A program made the position numbers and the translations under genes. From the NCBI RefSeq assembly GCF_015352975.1, contig NZ_JACYIZ010000008.1, positions 54,420 through 118,419 of the forward strand: DNA of 64,000 bases. The letters are read 5' to 3'. Source of the stretch: Aestuariimicrobium ganziense. GTDB taxonomy: Bacteria; Actinomycetota; Actinomycetes; Propionibacteriales; Propionibacteriaceae. Positions 8,285 through 18,965 of this stretch are shown piece by piece (the stretch's first letter is position 1; every line of letters starts with the position of its first letter). The notes beneath the pieces were generated by a model, which made no database searches, was not told where the DNA came from, and saw only the letters and a program-made list of their open reading frames with translations.

Positions 8285-9670
8285 CTAGGAGCCCCGTCTC
8301 AGGTCGAGCACCCCGAGGGCATCGGCGACCGAGGCCACCTCGACCACCTTCAGTCCGTGCATGCTGGGCACCTTCTGGGTGCGATCGCGTGAATTGGCCG
8401 GGACGATCGCCAGTTCGAAGCCCAACCGGGCCGCCTCGCCCACGCGGCGTTCCAGGCCGGGCACCCGGCGCAGGTCGCCGGCCAGGCCGATCTCGCCGAG
8501 CGCCACCACCCGCTGCGGGAAGTTGCGGTCGACGGTCGCCGAGGCCACCGCGATCGCCACCGCCAGGTCGACGCTGGGGTCGGTCACCCGGGCGCCGCCG
8601 ACTGTCGAGACATAGACATCGCGGCTCGACAAGGGGATTCGTGCCTTGCGTTCGAGCACGGCCAGCACCAGCGCGATCCTCGAACTGTCCAGCCCGTGGG
8701 TCGTGCGTCGCGGTGACGTCTGGTTGGCCGACGGCGCGACCAGCGCCTGGATCTCGGCCAGCAGCGGACGTCGTCCCTCCATGGTGACCGTGACGCACGT
8801 GCCGGGCACCTGCTCGGTGTGGTGGCTGGTGAACAGCCCTGACGGGTCGGGCACCTCGACGATGCCGGAGTCGCCCATCTCGAAGCAGCCAACCTCGTCG
8901 GCGGGTCCGTAGCGGTTCTTGGTGGCCCGCACCATCCGGAAGCCCGAGTGCCTGTCGCCCTCGAAGGCGAGCACCACGTCGACCAGGTGCTCGAGCAGAC
9001 GGGGGCCGGCGATCGAGCCGTCCTTGGTGACGTGGCCGATGATCACCACCGCCATGCCGCGACGCTTGGCCACGCGCACCAGGGCGCCGGTGACCTCCCT
9101 GACCTGGGTCACCCCGCCGGGTGAGCCATCGGCCTCGGTCGTCCCGATGGTCTGCACCGAGTCGATCACCAGCAGGGTGGGGGAGACCTCTTCGATGTGG
9201 CCGAGCACGGTCGACAGGTCGGTCTCGGCCGCCAGGTACAGCTCGTCGGCGAGCGCCCCGGTGCGTCCGGCCCGAAGCCGCACCTGGGGTGCGGACTCCT
9301 CGCCGGTGACATAGAGCGTGCGTTGCCCGGACTTCGCCCAGCGTGCCGCCACCTCGAGCAGCAGGGTCGACTTGCCCACGCCGGGTTCGCCGGCCAGCAG
9401 GGCCACCACCCCGGGGACGAGACCACCCCCCAGCACCCGGTCGAGTTCGGAGATGCCGGTCAGTCGACGATCGGCCTGCCCGGCAGGCACCTCGCTGATC
9501 GGGACGGCCTTGGTCGCGGGGACCGTGCTGTCGACGTGCTGCAACTTCGGGGCGCCCTTGGCGACCACCGAACCCCAGGCCTGGCACTCACCGCAGCGCC
9601 CCACCCAGCGCACGGTCGTCCACCCGCACTCGGTGCAGTGGAACGCCTCACCCGACTTCGCCCTCGCCAT
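8285..9670 (-). CDS. radA: DNA repair protein RadA (Sms)
   Basis: A 461-residue RecA-like helicase that drives branch migration in recombinational repair. It has an N-terminal C4 zinc finger (CTECG then CGECQ, residues about 11-30), Walker A GEPGVGKST near 100, the RadA-specific KNRYG motif near 255 and a C-terminal Lon-like domain. The upstream frame remains open for over 300 bases, but ATG at 9670 begins the zinc-finger domain directly and is the conserved family start. It is followed by disA in the same orientation. Confidence 0.97.
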   Translation of the reverse strand: MARAKSGEAFHCTECGWTTVRWVGRCGECQAWGSVVAKGAPKLQHVDSTVPATKAVPISEVPAGQADRRLTGISELDRVLGGGLVPGVVALLAGEPGVGKSTLLLEVAARWAKSGQRTLYVTGEESAPQVRLRAGRTGALADELYLAAETDLSTVLGHIEEVSPTLLVIDSVQTIGTTEADGSPGGVTQVREVTGALVRVAKRRGMAVVIIGHVTKDGSIAGPRLLEHLVDVVLAFEGDRHSGFRMVRATKNRYGPADEVGCFEMGDSGIVEVPDPSGLFTSHHTEQVPGTCVTVTMEGRRPLLAEIQALVAPSANQTSPRRTTHGLDSSRIALVLAVLERKARIPLSSRDVYVSTVGGARVTDPSVDLAVAIAVASATVDRNFPQRVVALGEIGLAGDLRRVPGLERRVGEAARLGFELAIVPANSRDRTQKVPSMHGLKVVEVASVADALGVLDLRRGS

Positions 9671-9806
9671 GGCGACGAGCCTACGGGGCGGCGCTGACAA
9701 GTCAGACTCACGGTCCGGGTGGGGCTGTGGACGAACGCCCAGGTGGGACGAAGGCCCCAGATCAGGACGAACGCCCAGGGACGGCGAACGCCCGGGGACG
9801 AACCGC

Positions 9807-10445
9807 TCAGATACGGACGGCGCCGCGTCCGGGCACCTCGAAGGTGACCGCGTCGAGGCCGGGCTGGCCGTTGGGGGCGCTGAAGTGCACGGTGACGCCG
9901 TCGACGTCGTCGCCGACCTCGGCGCCGAGCCACTCCTCGATGCGTGGACGGCTGCCCGAGATGTCGATCTGGCTGACCTTGATGTCACCGCCGAGGGCGC
10001 TGGGCAGCAGCTCGGCCGGCGAGGTCCAGCGCATGAAGTAGGGCAGCTGCGGATCGGCCATGGTGCCGCGGATGCCGATCTGCTCCCACTCGAGCAGGCG
10101 TCCGTCGGGGAAGTGGCGCGAGCCCGGCACGGCCTTGCGCTCGAGGCGGCTCTCGTAGGGGGTCAGGTCGTCCACCGAGATGACCCAGCCGAGCCAGCCA
10201 CCGCCGGCGTTCTGGCGGGCGCGCACGGCCTGCCCGAAGACAGCCTTCTCGGCGGCCGGGTGGTCGAGAACCTCGACGACCTCGAGGTAGCGGGCGTCCG
10301 CCAGCGGAAGGATGTGGTTGCGGGTGCCGAACCTGGGGTGGAACCCCCCGTCGCGGAAGCGTTGCCCGAGCTGCTCGCTCAGCGCGTCCACAGTGGCCTT
10401 CAGACCCTCGGGGCGGGCAGCGAAGATCAGATGGTCGACATGCAT
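9807..10445 (-). CDS. VOC superfamily (glyoxalase-like domain) protein
   Basis: A 212-residue protein beginning MHVDHLIFAA, the first beta strand and metal-ligand His of a vicinal-oxygen-chelate fold. A second block around RNHILPLADARYLEVVEVLD provides the matching strands and acidic ligand. This is the pattern of the glyoxalase-like (PF13468-type) proteins, cytoplasmic and of unknown substrate. ATG at 10445 was chosen over upstream open codons because it starts exactly at the domain. The promoter region is shared with the divergent TIM-barrel gene at 10561. Confidence 0.82.
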   Translation of the reverse strand: MHVDHLIFAARPEGLKATVDALSEQLGQRFRDGGFHPRFGTRNHILPLADARYLEVVEVLDHPAAEKAVFGQAVRARQNAGGGWLGWVISVDDLTPYESRLERKAVPGSRHFPDGRLLEWEQIGIRGTMADPQLPYFMRWTSPAELLPSALGGDIKVSQIDISGSRPRIEEWLGAEVGDDVDGVTVHFSAPNGQPGLDAVTFEVPGRGAVRI

Positions 10446-10560
10446 GAACCCATCATGGCCCCCCCACCTACGGGGGACGAAATCGGCCCGGGTCGTCCCA
10501 CCGCGTTCTGGGTGGCCGCCAGCACGGCGCCGGACGGCGAAGTACGTTGGTGGGGTGCAC

Positions 10561-11478
10561 ATGCCAAGTCCGTCCGGGTCGGGATCGAAGGTCCTGTTGT
10601 CGACCAGCTCGGTCTACCCGGAGTCGACGGCCAGCGGGTTCGAGTTGGCGGCCCGGCTGGGCTATGACGGTGTGGAGCTGATGGTCGGCATCGACCCGGT
10701 CGCCGCCGACGTGGACTACGTCGAGAAGCTGCGCGACTACCACCAGGTCGCCGTCCTCGGCGTGCACGCACCGTGCCTGCTGGTCACCCAGGGCACCTGG
10801 GGCAACGATCCGTGGGACAAGCTGCAGCGATCGGGTGAGGCAGCGCGCCGACTGGGAGCCGACGTGGTCGTCGTCCACCCGCCGTTCAGGTGGCAGCGCG
10901 AGTACGCCCGCGGCTTCATCGACGGCATCGCCCGGCTGAACGCCGAGTTCGACGACGTCGACTTCGCGGTCGAGAACATGTACCCGTGGCGCACTCCGGC
11001 CGGCTTGTTCCAGGCCTACCTGCCCGGCTGGGACCCCACCGAACTCGACTACGAGCACCTCACCCTCGACCTGTCGCACGCGGCCACCGCCCGCGCCAAC
11101 TCGCGCGAACTGGCCCGCGAGTGGGGGACGAGGCTTCGCCACCTGCACCTGACCGACGGGCAGGGCTCGATGAAGGACGAACACCTGATGCCCGGCGAGG
11201 GCAACCAGCAAGCCTTCGAGTTGCTCGAAGACCTGCGCGAGGCCGACTTCAACGGCCACACCGTGCTCGAGGTGAATTCGCGCAAGGCCGGCAGCCGCGC
11301 CACCCGCGAACTGCTGCTCGGACAGGCCCTGATCGAGATCCGCCGACGGCTCGGCCAGCCCGTCGACGAGGTCACCATCTCTTGCGTGGCCGAGGCCCAG
11401 CAGCAGATCGCCGCCGGTGGCGACACCCCACCCGACCCCGCAGAGGTGAGCGACCCGCTGCGCCCCACCCACCTGTGA
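10561..11478 (+). CDS. sugar phosphate isomerase/epimerase family (TIM barrel)
   Basis: A 305-residue protein of the xylose-isomerase-like TIM-barrel family. Recognisable barrel strands include LSTSSVYPES, GYDGVELMV, VLGVHAPCL, DVVVVHPPF, FAVENMYP and LRHLHLTDG, and the acidic and His residues in the last three sites are the expected metal ligands. The specific substrate is not predictable. GTG at 10555 is an alternative start two codons upstream; GGTGGGG precedes both. The proline dehydrogenase gene follows after 31 bases on the same strand, and these two genes are also adjacent in mycobacteria and relatives, suggesting co-transcription. Confidence 0.85.
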   Translation: MPSPSGSGSKVLLSTSSVYPESTASGFELAARLGYDGVELMVGIDPVAADVDYVEKLRDYHQVAVLGVHAPCLLVTQGTWGNDPWDKLQRSGEAARRLGADVVVVHPPFRWQREYARGFIDGIARLNAEFDDVDFAVENMYPWRTPAGLFQAYLPGWDPTELDYEHLTLDLSHAATARANSRELAREWGTRLRHLHLTDGQGSMKDEHLMPGEGNQQAFELLEDLREADFNGHTVLEVNSRKAGSRATRELLLGQALIEIRRRLGQPVDEVTISCVAEAQQQIAAGGDTPPDPAEVSDPLRPTHL

Positions 11479-11509
11479 CCCGCACCCCTGCCCCACCCTG
11501 AGGAGTCCC

Positions 11510-12436
11510 ATGCTTCGCCAGTCACTGTTGAAGTTGTCACGCAACGGCCGCGTGCAGGGCCTGGTCGAGAATGCCCCGATCACCCCAGAACTGGTCAGCC
11601 GTTTCGTCGCCGGCACCGACCGGGACGAACTGGTCGCCGTCGCCGCCGACCTCGCCGGCAAGGGACTGCTCACCATCGTCGACCACCTGGGCGAGGACGC
11701 CGCCACCCTCGAGGTCGCCCGGGCGATCACCGACGAGTACCACAGCCTGCTGACCAGCCTGGCCGAGGCAGGCCTGACCGAGTCGGCCGAGATCGCGGTG
11801 AAGCTGTCGGCGCTGGGGCTCGGCCTCACCGGCGGACAGCAGATCGCACTCGACCACGCCCGCGAGCTGTGTCGGGCGGCGGCCGAGGTCGGCACCAAGG
11901 TCACCATCGACATGGAGGACCACACCACCACCGACGCCACCCTCGAGGTGGTCAGGGAACTGCGCCGCGACCACCCCGAGACCGGGCTGGTGCTGCAGGC
12001 CTACCTCAAGCGCACCGAGGACGACTGCCGTGAGTTCGCCGTCGAGGGGGCGAGGGTGCGGCTGTGCAAGGGTGCCTACGCCCGGGTGCCGGGGCTGAGC
12101 TTCGCCGACGACCACGAGATCGACCTGGCGTTCGTGCGCTGCCTGCGGGTGCTGATGGAAGGTGACGGCTACCCGATGGTGGCCACCCACGACCCGCGGA
12201 TGATCGGCATCACCCAGGGCATGGCCCGCATGCTCGAACGCTCCCGCGACAGCTTCGAGTTCCAGATGCTGCACGGCATCCGGCCGCTGGAGCAGCGCCG
12301 TCTGGTCGACATCGGCTACCGCAGCCGGGTCTACCTGCCCTACGGCACCCAGTGGTACGAGTACTTCGTGCGGCGGGTGGCCGAGAAGCCGGCGACGGTG
12401 GCGCTGATCGGGCGCTCGCTGCTGAGCCGACGCTGA
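11510..12436 (+). CDS. proline dehydrogenase (monofunctional, FAD-dependent)
   Basis: A 308-residue flavoenzyme that oxidises L-proline to pyrroline-5-carboxylate at the membrane. It has the family beta-alpha barrel signatures: TIDMEDHTTTDATLEV near residue 135, QAYLKRTEDD near 165, VRLCKGAYARVPG near 185 and the C-terminal YLPYGTQWYEYFVRRVAE, whose arginine pair binds the proline carboxylate. The monofunctional length is usual for Gram-positive bacteria. GAGGAG precedes the ATG. No P5C dehydrogenase is adjacent. A proC gene for the reverse pathway lies 3.8 kb downstream. Confidence 0.93.
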   Translation: MLRQSLLKLSRNGRVQGLVENAPITPELVSRFVAGTDRDELVAVAADLAGKGLLTIVDHLGEDAATLEVARAITDEYHSLLTSLAEAGLTESAEIAVKLSALGLGLTGGQQIALDHARELCRAAAEVGTKVTIDMEDHTTTDATLEVVRELRRDHPETGLVLQAYLKRTEDDCREFAVEGARVRLCKGAYARVPGLSFADDHEIDLAFVRCLRVLMEGDGYPMVATHDPRMIGITQGMARMLERSRDSFEFQMLHGIRPLEQRRLVDIGYRSRVYLPYGTQWYEYFVRRVAEKPATVALIGRSLLSRR

Positions 12437-12468
12437 GGCCGAGCAGTGGGGCAGTCGACGACGACCGC

Positions 12469-12546
12469 TGATGGTTTCGTGCCACGCGATCCGCGCCATG
12501 GGGCGAAATCGGTCGAATCCGAGAATCGCTTGGCACGAAACCGTCA
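12469..12546. repeat. 78-bp inverted-repeat element, copy 2
   Basis: Same length and layout as the element at 2077-2154. The left 22-base arm is identical; the right arm matches 20 of 22. The 34-base centre differs except for CGAAATCGG at the same offset. It lies between proline dehydrogenase and the CPBP gene, and its right arm supplies the likely TTG start of that gene. Confidence 0.9.
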
Positions 12547-13288
12547 ACTCAACCGCGAGACCGTGCTGCTGCTGGCGATCTCGCTGGGTCAGTCGGCGAT
12601 CTATGCGGTGCTGCGGATCATCGAACGGATGACGCGGCCTGAGCCGCTGGCCAAGCAGACCACCACGATGAACACCTCGACTACGCCCGACCGGCCGTGG
12701 CTCGACCTGGCCTACCAACTGGCGGCCGTCGGCTTCGGCATCGTGCCGGCGCTGCTGGCGGTGCACCTGGTGCGCACCCGGTTGGTGCCCTCGATCGGCG
12801 CCGATCGGGCGATGGGCTTCGCACCCCGACGGTTCGGTTTCGATCTGGCCTGGGGATTCATCCTGTTCGCCGGCATCGGCATCCCCGGGCTCGGCCTCTA
12901 CCTCGGCGCACGGGCGCTCGGCATCAACACCACGATCGCGGCCGCCAACCTCACCGACGTCTGGTGGACGATCCCGGTGCTGGTGGCGCTGGCCGCGATG
13001 AACGGCATCGTCGAAGAGGTGGTGATGGTCGGCTACCTGTTCACCCGCTGGATCCAGGCAGGCTGGAGCGTCTGGCTGATCTGGGTGACATCAGCCCTGA
13101 TCAGGGGCACCTACCACCTCTACCAGGGCTTCGGTGGATTCATCGGCAACGTGATCATGGGACTGATCCTGGGCGGCTTCTGGCTGCGCACCCGCAGGGT
13201 GTGGCCGCTCGTGGTGTGCCACACCCTGCTCGACGTCGCCAGCTTCGTCGGTTACTCCCTGCTCAAGGGCCACGTCAGCTGGCTGTGA
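12530..13288 (+). CDS. CPBP-family intramembrane metalloprotease/abortive-infection-type protein
   Basis: A membrane protein of about 252 residues with roughly seven hydrophobic helices and the CPBP (Abi) motifs: a paired glutamate in NGIVEEVVMVGYLFTR, the RGTYHLYQG motif, and a final HTLLD block. In most family members the first motif is EExxxRG; here the Arg position is Val. CPBP proteins are CAAX-type intramembrane proteases, some linked to bacteriocin self-immunity. The conserved N-terminus starts at RETVLLLAISLG, only a few codons after the repeat, so TTG at 12530 inside the repeat arm is the most likely start. Substrate unknown. Confidence 0.82.
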   Translation: MARNRQLNRETVLLLAISLGQSAIYAVLRIIERMTRPEPLAKQTTTMNTSTTPDRPWLDLAYQLAAVGFGIVPALLAVHLVRTRLVPSIGADRAMGFAPRRFGFDLAWGFILFAGIGIPGLGLYLGARALGINTTIAAANLTDVWWTIPVLVALAAMNGIVEEVVMVGYLFTRWIQAGWSVWLIWVTSALIRGTYHLYQGFGGFIGNVIMGLILGGFWLRTRRVWPLVVCHTLLDVASFVGYSLLKGHVSWL

Positions 13289-13304
13289 TCGGTGGGGGCT
13301 GCGT

Positions 13305-13355
13305 CAGCCCTATGTCGATTTCAGCCCTTTGTCGATTTCAGCTCTGTGTCGATCT
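13305..13355. repeat. three tandem 17-bp repeats
   Basis: Three consecutive 17-base units of the form CAGCCCTATGTCGATTT lie between the convergent CPBP and lipoprotein genes and end at the lipoprotein stop codon. The copies differ at one to four positions. They may act as, or have replaced, the shared terminator; no strong hairpin is visible. Confidence 0.85.
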
Positions 13356-14155
13356 CAGGGCTGGATGATCTGATCGGCGGGCGGTGCCTTGACCGGCTTG
13401 ACCTCGTTCCACTCGGTGAACGTGAAGTCCAGCGGCGAGCCGTCGTCGTCGGTTCCGGAGAGCTTCAGCGGAAGCGGCTTGTCAGGATCGTCAGTCATCC
13501 AGATCTGGCCGGTGCCCTTGCCCGTACCGCGGTCGGCCAGCAGGATCGCCGGCTTGCCGTCGAGGGTGGTGCGCTCCACCCGGACGCTCGCCGAGCTCAG
13601 CCAGTTGAGGTCTTCGGAGAACATGCCGTCGAGCAACGCCTTCGGCGTGAACTCCGTGTTGGTCTGGGTGCTGGCCACCCACTTGCTGGCCATCTTCTTG
13701 GCGGTGGCGTCGTCGGCGCCCGAGTTCTTCCAGAACGCCGCGTTGCCCTTGACGTAGCCTTTGCCGGCCACGGTGAGACCGGTGTAGCTGAGCTCACCTG
13801 AGGTGACGGTCAGGGTGGAGTTCCTGCCGTCCATCGTCCCGGCGACGGTGATGGTCATCGGCACGTCGTCCTCGACGAGCTTGCCGACGACCTTGACGGT
13901 CTCCTGCTGGGTCGAGGCCGTGCGGGCGTTCTTCCAGAGCGTCGCGGCATTCGGCAGGTCAGGCGTCGGGGTCTCGGTCGGGGTCGGCGTGGGGGTATCG
14001 GTGGTCGCCGGAGCGCTCGAGGCCTGGCTGGCCGGTGCTGAGGGCTGGACGCTGGCGGAGGTGGTGGGGGGCTGGTCGGTCGTGGTCGTGCTGCATCCAG
14101 CGAGGGCGAGGCCTGCGGCGACGACAGCGACCACGGCGGCTCGGGTGTAAGACAT
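13355..14155 (-). CDS. LppX/LprAFG-family lipoprotein (LprG-like)
   Basis: A 266-residue lipoprotein: signal peptide with lipobox LALAGC (Cys at about residue 21), a Ser/Thr/Pro-rich linker of about 45 residues, then a domain with the LppX_LprAFG pattern (NAATLWKNARTAS, ITVAGTMDG, VKGNAAFWKNSGA, PAILLADRGTGKGTGQIWMT). Family members bind lipids in a hydrophobic cavity and shuttle them across the actinobacterial envelope. The gene is monocistronic, with its own start ATG at 14155 and its 3' end in the 17-bp tandem repeats. No P55-type efflux gene, the usual mycobacterial partner of LprG, is adjacent. Confidence 0.85.
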   Translation of the reverse strand: MSYTRAAVVAVVAAGLALAGCSTTTTDQPPTTSASVQPSAPASQASSAPATTDTPTPTPTETPTPDLPNAATLWKNARTASTQQETVKVVGKLVEDDVPMTITVAGTMDGRNSTLTVTSGELSYTGLTVAGKGYVKGNAAFWKNSGADDATAKKMASKWVASTQTNTEFTPKALLDGMFSEDLNWLSSASVRVERTTLDGKPAILLADRGTGKGTGQIWMTDDPDKPLPLKLSGTDDDGSPLDFTFTEWNEVKPVKAPPADQIIQP

Positions 14156-14222
14156 GGCAGCTCCAGGGCTCGGTGGTGGCGGCAGTCTAGAACAGCTCCG
14201 GCGCGCTCAGATGACGATGTCG

Positions 14223-17074
<2,852 letters not shown>

Positions 17075-17103
17075 GTCGCCCGAGACCCCAGGTTCGACAG
17101 GCG

Positions 17104-17125
17104 GTTGTCGGGCTGGCCCGACAAC
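17104..17125 (+). terminator. hairpin after proC
   Basis: GTTGTCGGGC and its exact complement are separated by two bases, giving a 10-bp GC-rich stem. It lies 30 bases after the proC stop. No T-run follows, which is common for actinobacterial terminators. Confidence 0.7.
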
Positions 17126-17220
17126 GACCTGACCAGTTGGCAGGATGGCCCGCAAGATCGCGTCGGACCAGGCTTGAGTCTGACGACGAACCTCTCGACA
17201 GACTCGTGGGAGGGACGGCC

Positions 17221-17584
17221 ATGACCCTCGATCGCGATGGGATCTGGGCCGGACTCAAGGGCCACAGCGCCTACCTGCTCAGCAGCCTGCCCCTGACCAT
17301 CGCCTCGTTCACGCCACGGTGTTCCTGGTCAGCTTCGGCGCCAGCACCCTGGTGATCGGCATCGGTGTGCCGATCCTGGTGTTCGCGCTGACGGCTGCCG
17401 GTCGCTTCGCCCACGCCGAGCGTGACGCGGTCGAGCGCTGGAGCGGGGACGAGATCCCGGCCCCCCACCGCTGGCCAAGGGCCACGGTCTGGCCGGCCTG
17501 GCCGAGCGGGTGCGCGGCGTCGGTGGGCGACTGTTGGTCGACTCACCCCAGGGCGGTCCGACCGTCGTGCAGGCAGACTTCTGA
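17221..17584 (+). pseudogene. sensor histidine kinase remnant (internal deletion and frameshift)
   Basis: The reading frame starts MTLDRDGIWAGLKGHSAYLL, the N-terminal membrane sensor segment of actinobacterial histidine kinases. It shifts frame near 17313 and continues VFLVSFGASTLVIGIGVPIL up to the DAVERW segment near 17445. After another shift the sequence reads GHGLAGLAERVRGVGGRLL to the stop at 17584, which is the very C-terminal end of the HATPase domain. The dimerisation/phospho-His region and most of the ATP-binding domain are missing. An intact kinase of this type is about 400 residues; about 120 codons remain. A response-regulator remnant follows after 2 bases. Confidence 0.85.
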
Positions 17585-17586
17585 CC

Positions 17587-18136
17587 ATGCGCACCTTGAT
17601 CGCCGACGACTCGGTGCTGCTCGGTGAGGGCCTGCGGCTGCTGCTCACCGACGACGGCCTGCGGGCGGCGGTCGCCCTGCGCGAGCAGTGGACTGCCGCC
17701 CCGATCCTGCTGCTCAGCCAGTACGTGGCCGCCGCTTACGCCGACGAGCTGCTCGCCTCCGGAGCCGGCGATCGGCTACCTGCCCAAGGACCGGGTCGCC
17801 GACGTCGACTCCTTCCGCAAAGCGGTGACCCGGGTCGCCGGCGGCGGCGTGGTGCTCGACCCCGAGGTGGTCGCCCAGGTGTTCGGACGCCAGGGGTCCT
17901 CGGCGCTGGCCCAGCTCACCCCACCCGAACGGGAGGTGCTCGAACTGATGGCCCAGGGTCACACCAACGCGGTGATCGCCCAGCGCCTGGTGGTCACCGA
18001 GGGGGCGGTCGAGAAGCACTCGCAGCGGCTGTTCGCCAAGCTCGGGCTCAGCGACGACCACCTGGTGCACCGGCGGGTGCCCGCGGTGCCACCTGCTCGA
18101 GTCGTGACCGTGGCGCCGAACCCCCGATTTTCGTGA
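17587..18136 (+). pseudogene. LuxR-type response regulator remnant
   Basis: It begins MRTLIADDSVLLGEGLRLLL, a typical receiver-domain start, then jumps after LTDDGLR to AAVALREQ. That junction removes about 45 residues that would contain the phospho-acceptor Asp. A frameshift near 17765 moves translation into the frame reading IGYLPKDRVADVD. That frame continues through the LuxR helix-turn-helix (LTPPEREVLELMAQGHTNAVIAQRL, then VTEGAVEKH) to the stop at 18136. The extreme C-terminus is also altered. It could still make a free DNA-binding domain if an internal start is used, but phosphorylation control is gone. Confidence 0.85.
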
Positions 18137-18230
18137 CGCGCACGGGCAGAGTAAGGTTGAGCCTTGCTCCGGACGTCAGCGTTCGGTACCCAGCGGGCAT
18201 CGTCCGCACCTCGTCCTGAAAGGCCACACT

Positions 18231-18332
18231 GTGGGTTCTGTCATCAAGAAGCGTCGCAAGCGCATGGCGAAGAAGAAGCACCGCAAGCTGCTCAAGAAGA
18301 CGCGCATCCAGCGTCGTCGCGCCGGCAAGTAA
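18231..18332 (+). CDS. small basic ribosomal protein bS22-like (AURKAIP1/COX24 domain)
   Basis: A 33-residue, very basic peptide (starts [16 protein letters not shown], ends RRRAGK) that matches the actinobacterial AURKAIP1/COX24-domain protein, found on the mycobacterial 30S subunit and named bS22. The start is GTG at 18231 with GAAAGG 7 bases upstream. In mycobacteria the homologous gene also lies just downstream of proC. Here the decayed two-component pair separates them. It is too short for most gene finders. Confidence 0.92.
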   Translation: MGSVIKKRRKRMAKKKHRKLLKKTRIQRRRAGK

Positions 18333-18445
18333 GCGAGCCTCTGGTGATTCGGTGGCGACGCGACCGCCGCACACCGAAGACCGATGTTCACCCCGCAGCC
18401 AACGCTCCAGCTGAACAGCTCGAGCGTGGGTCTGCGGGGTTTGGC

Positions 18446-18751
18446 ATGCCCGAGAACGGCCTTGGGGCACCTGCCGACCAGGCCCGCGTCGTCCTGGTGA
18501 CCCGCAGCGGCTGCCACCTGTGTGAGCAGGCTGCCGACACCATCGCGCAGTCGGTCGCCGCGGGATCGGTGGGCGCCGACCAGGTCAGCACCCTCGACGT
18601 GGACGCCGACGACGACCTGCGCCGCCGCTACACCGACCACGTGCCGGTGGTCTTCGTCGACGGTCGGCTGTTCGCCTACTGGGTGCTGGAACCCGGGCGG
18701 TTCGAACACGCGCTGGCCGGTGGCGACTGGGCGAGCCCGCCGCCGTTGTGA
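18446..18751 (+). CDS. glutaredoxin-like protein (DUF836)
   Basis: A 101-residue thioredoxin-fold protein: VVLVTRSGCHLCEQAAD gives the first strand and a CxxC-type redox site (CHLC), followed by VSTLDVDADDDLRRRY and the cis-Pro strand VPVVFVDGRLFAYW. Family members are small cytoplasmic thiol redox proteins of unknown partner. In mycobacteria this gene precedes hemA-hemC-hemD. Here a gap of 214 bases leads directly to hemD. The start is uncertain because the frame is open upstream; ATG at 18446 gives a family-length product. Confidence 0.85.
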   Translation: MPENGLGAPADQARVVLVTRSGCHLCEQAADTIAQSVAAGSVGADQVSTLDVDADDDLRRRYTDHVPVVFVDGRLFAYWVLEPGRFEHALAGGDWASPPPL

Positions 18752-18965
18752 CCGTGGTCACGGTGACCGGCTGGGCTCTGGCGCGGGACGGCTCATCCCG
18801 AGGGCGGCAGGTGTTGCGACGTGGGGTCGCCGTCGGCCACGATGGGCCCAACGACAGGTGTCCGCACCGAGGAAAAGTGCTGACGGTGCTGCAGATTGCG
18901 GCAGACTGTGCGGCGTGCCACTCAGGGGAGAGGGCGCACGAGCCGTGACGACGGGGAGGAGCTCC

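Noticed and set aside
18748..18948. Short frame between the glutaredoxin-like gene and hemD
   Set aside because: No ribosome-binding site, no similarity to hemA or rex, and it ends just before the hemD start.
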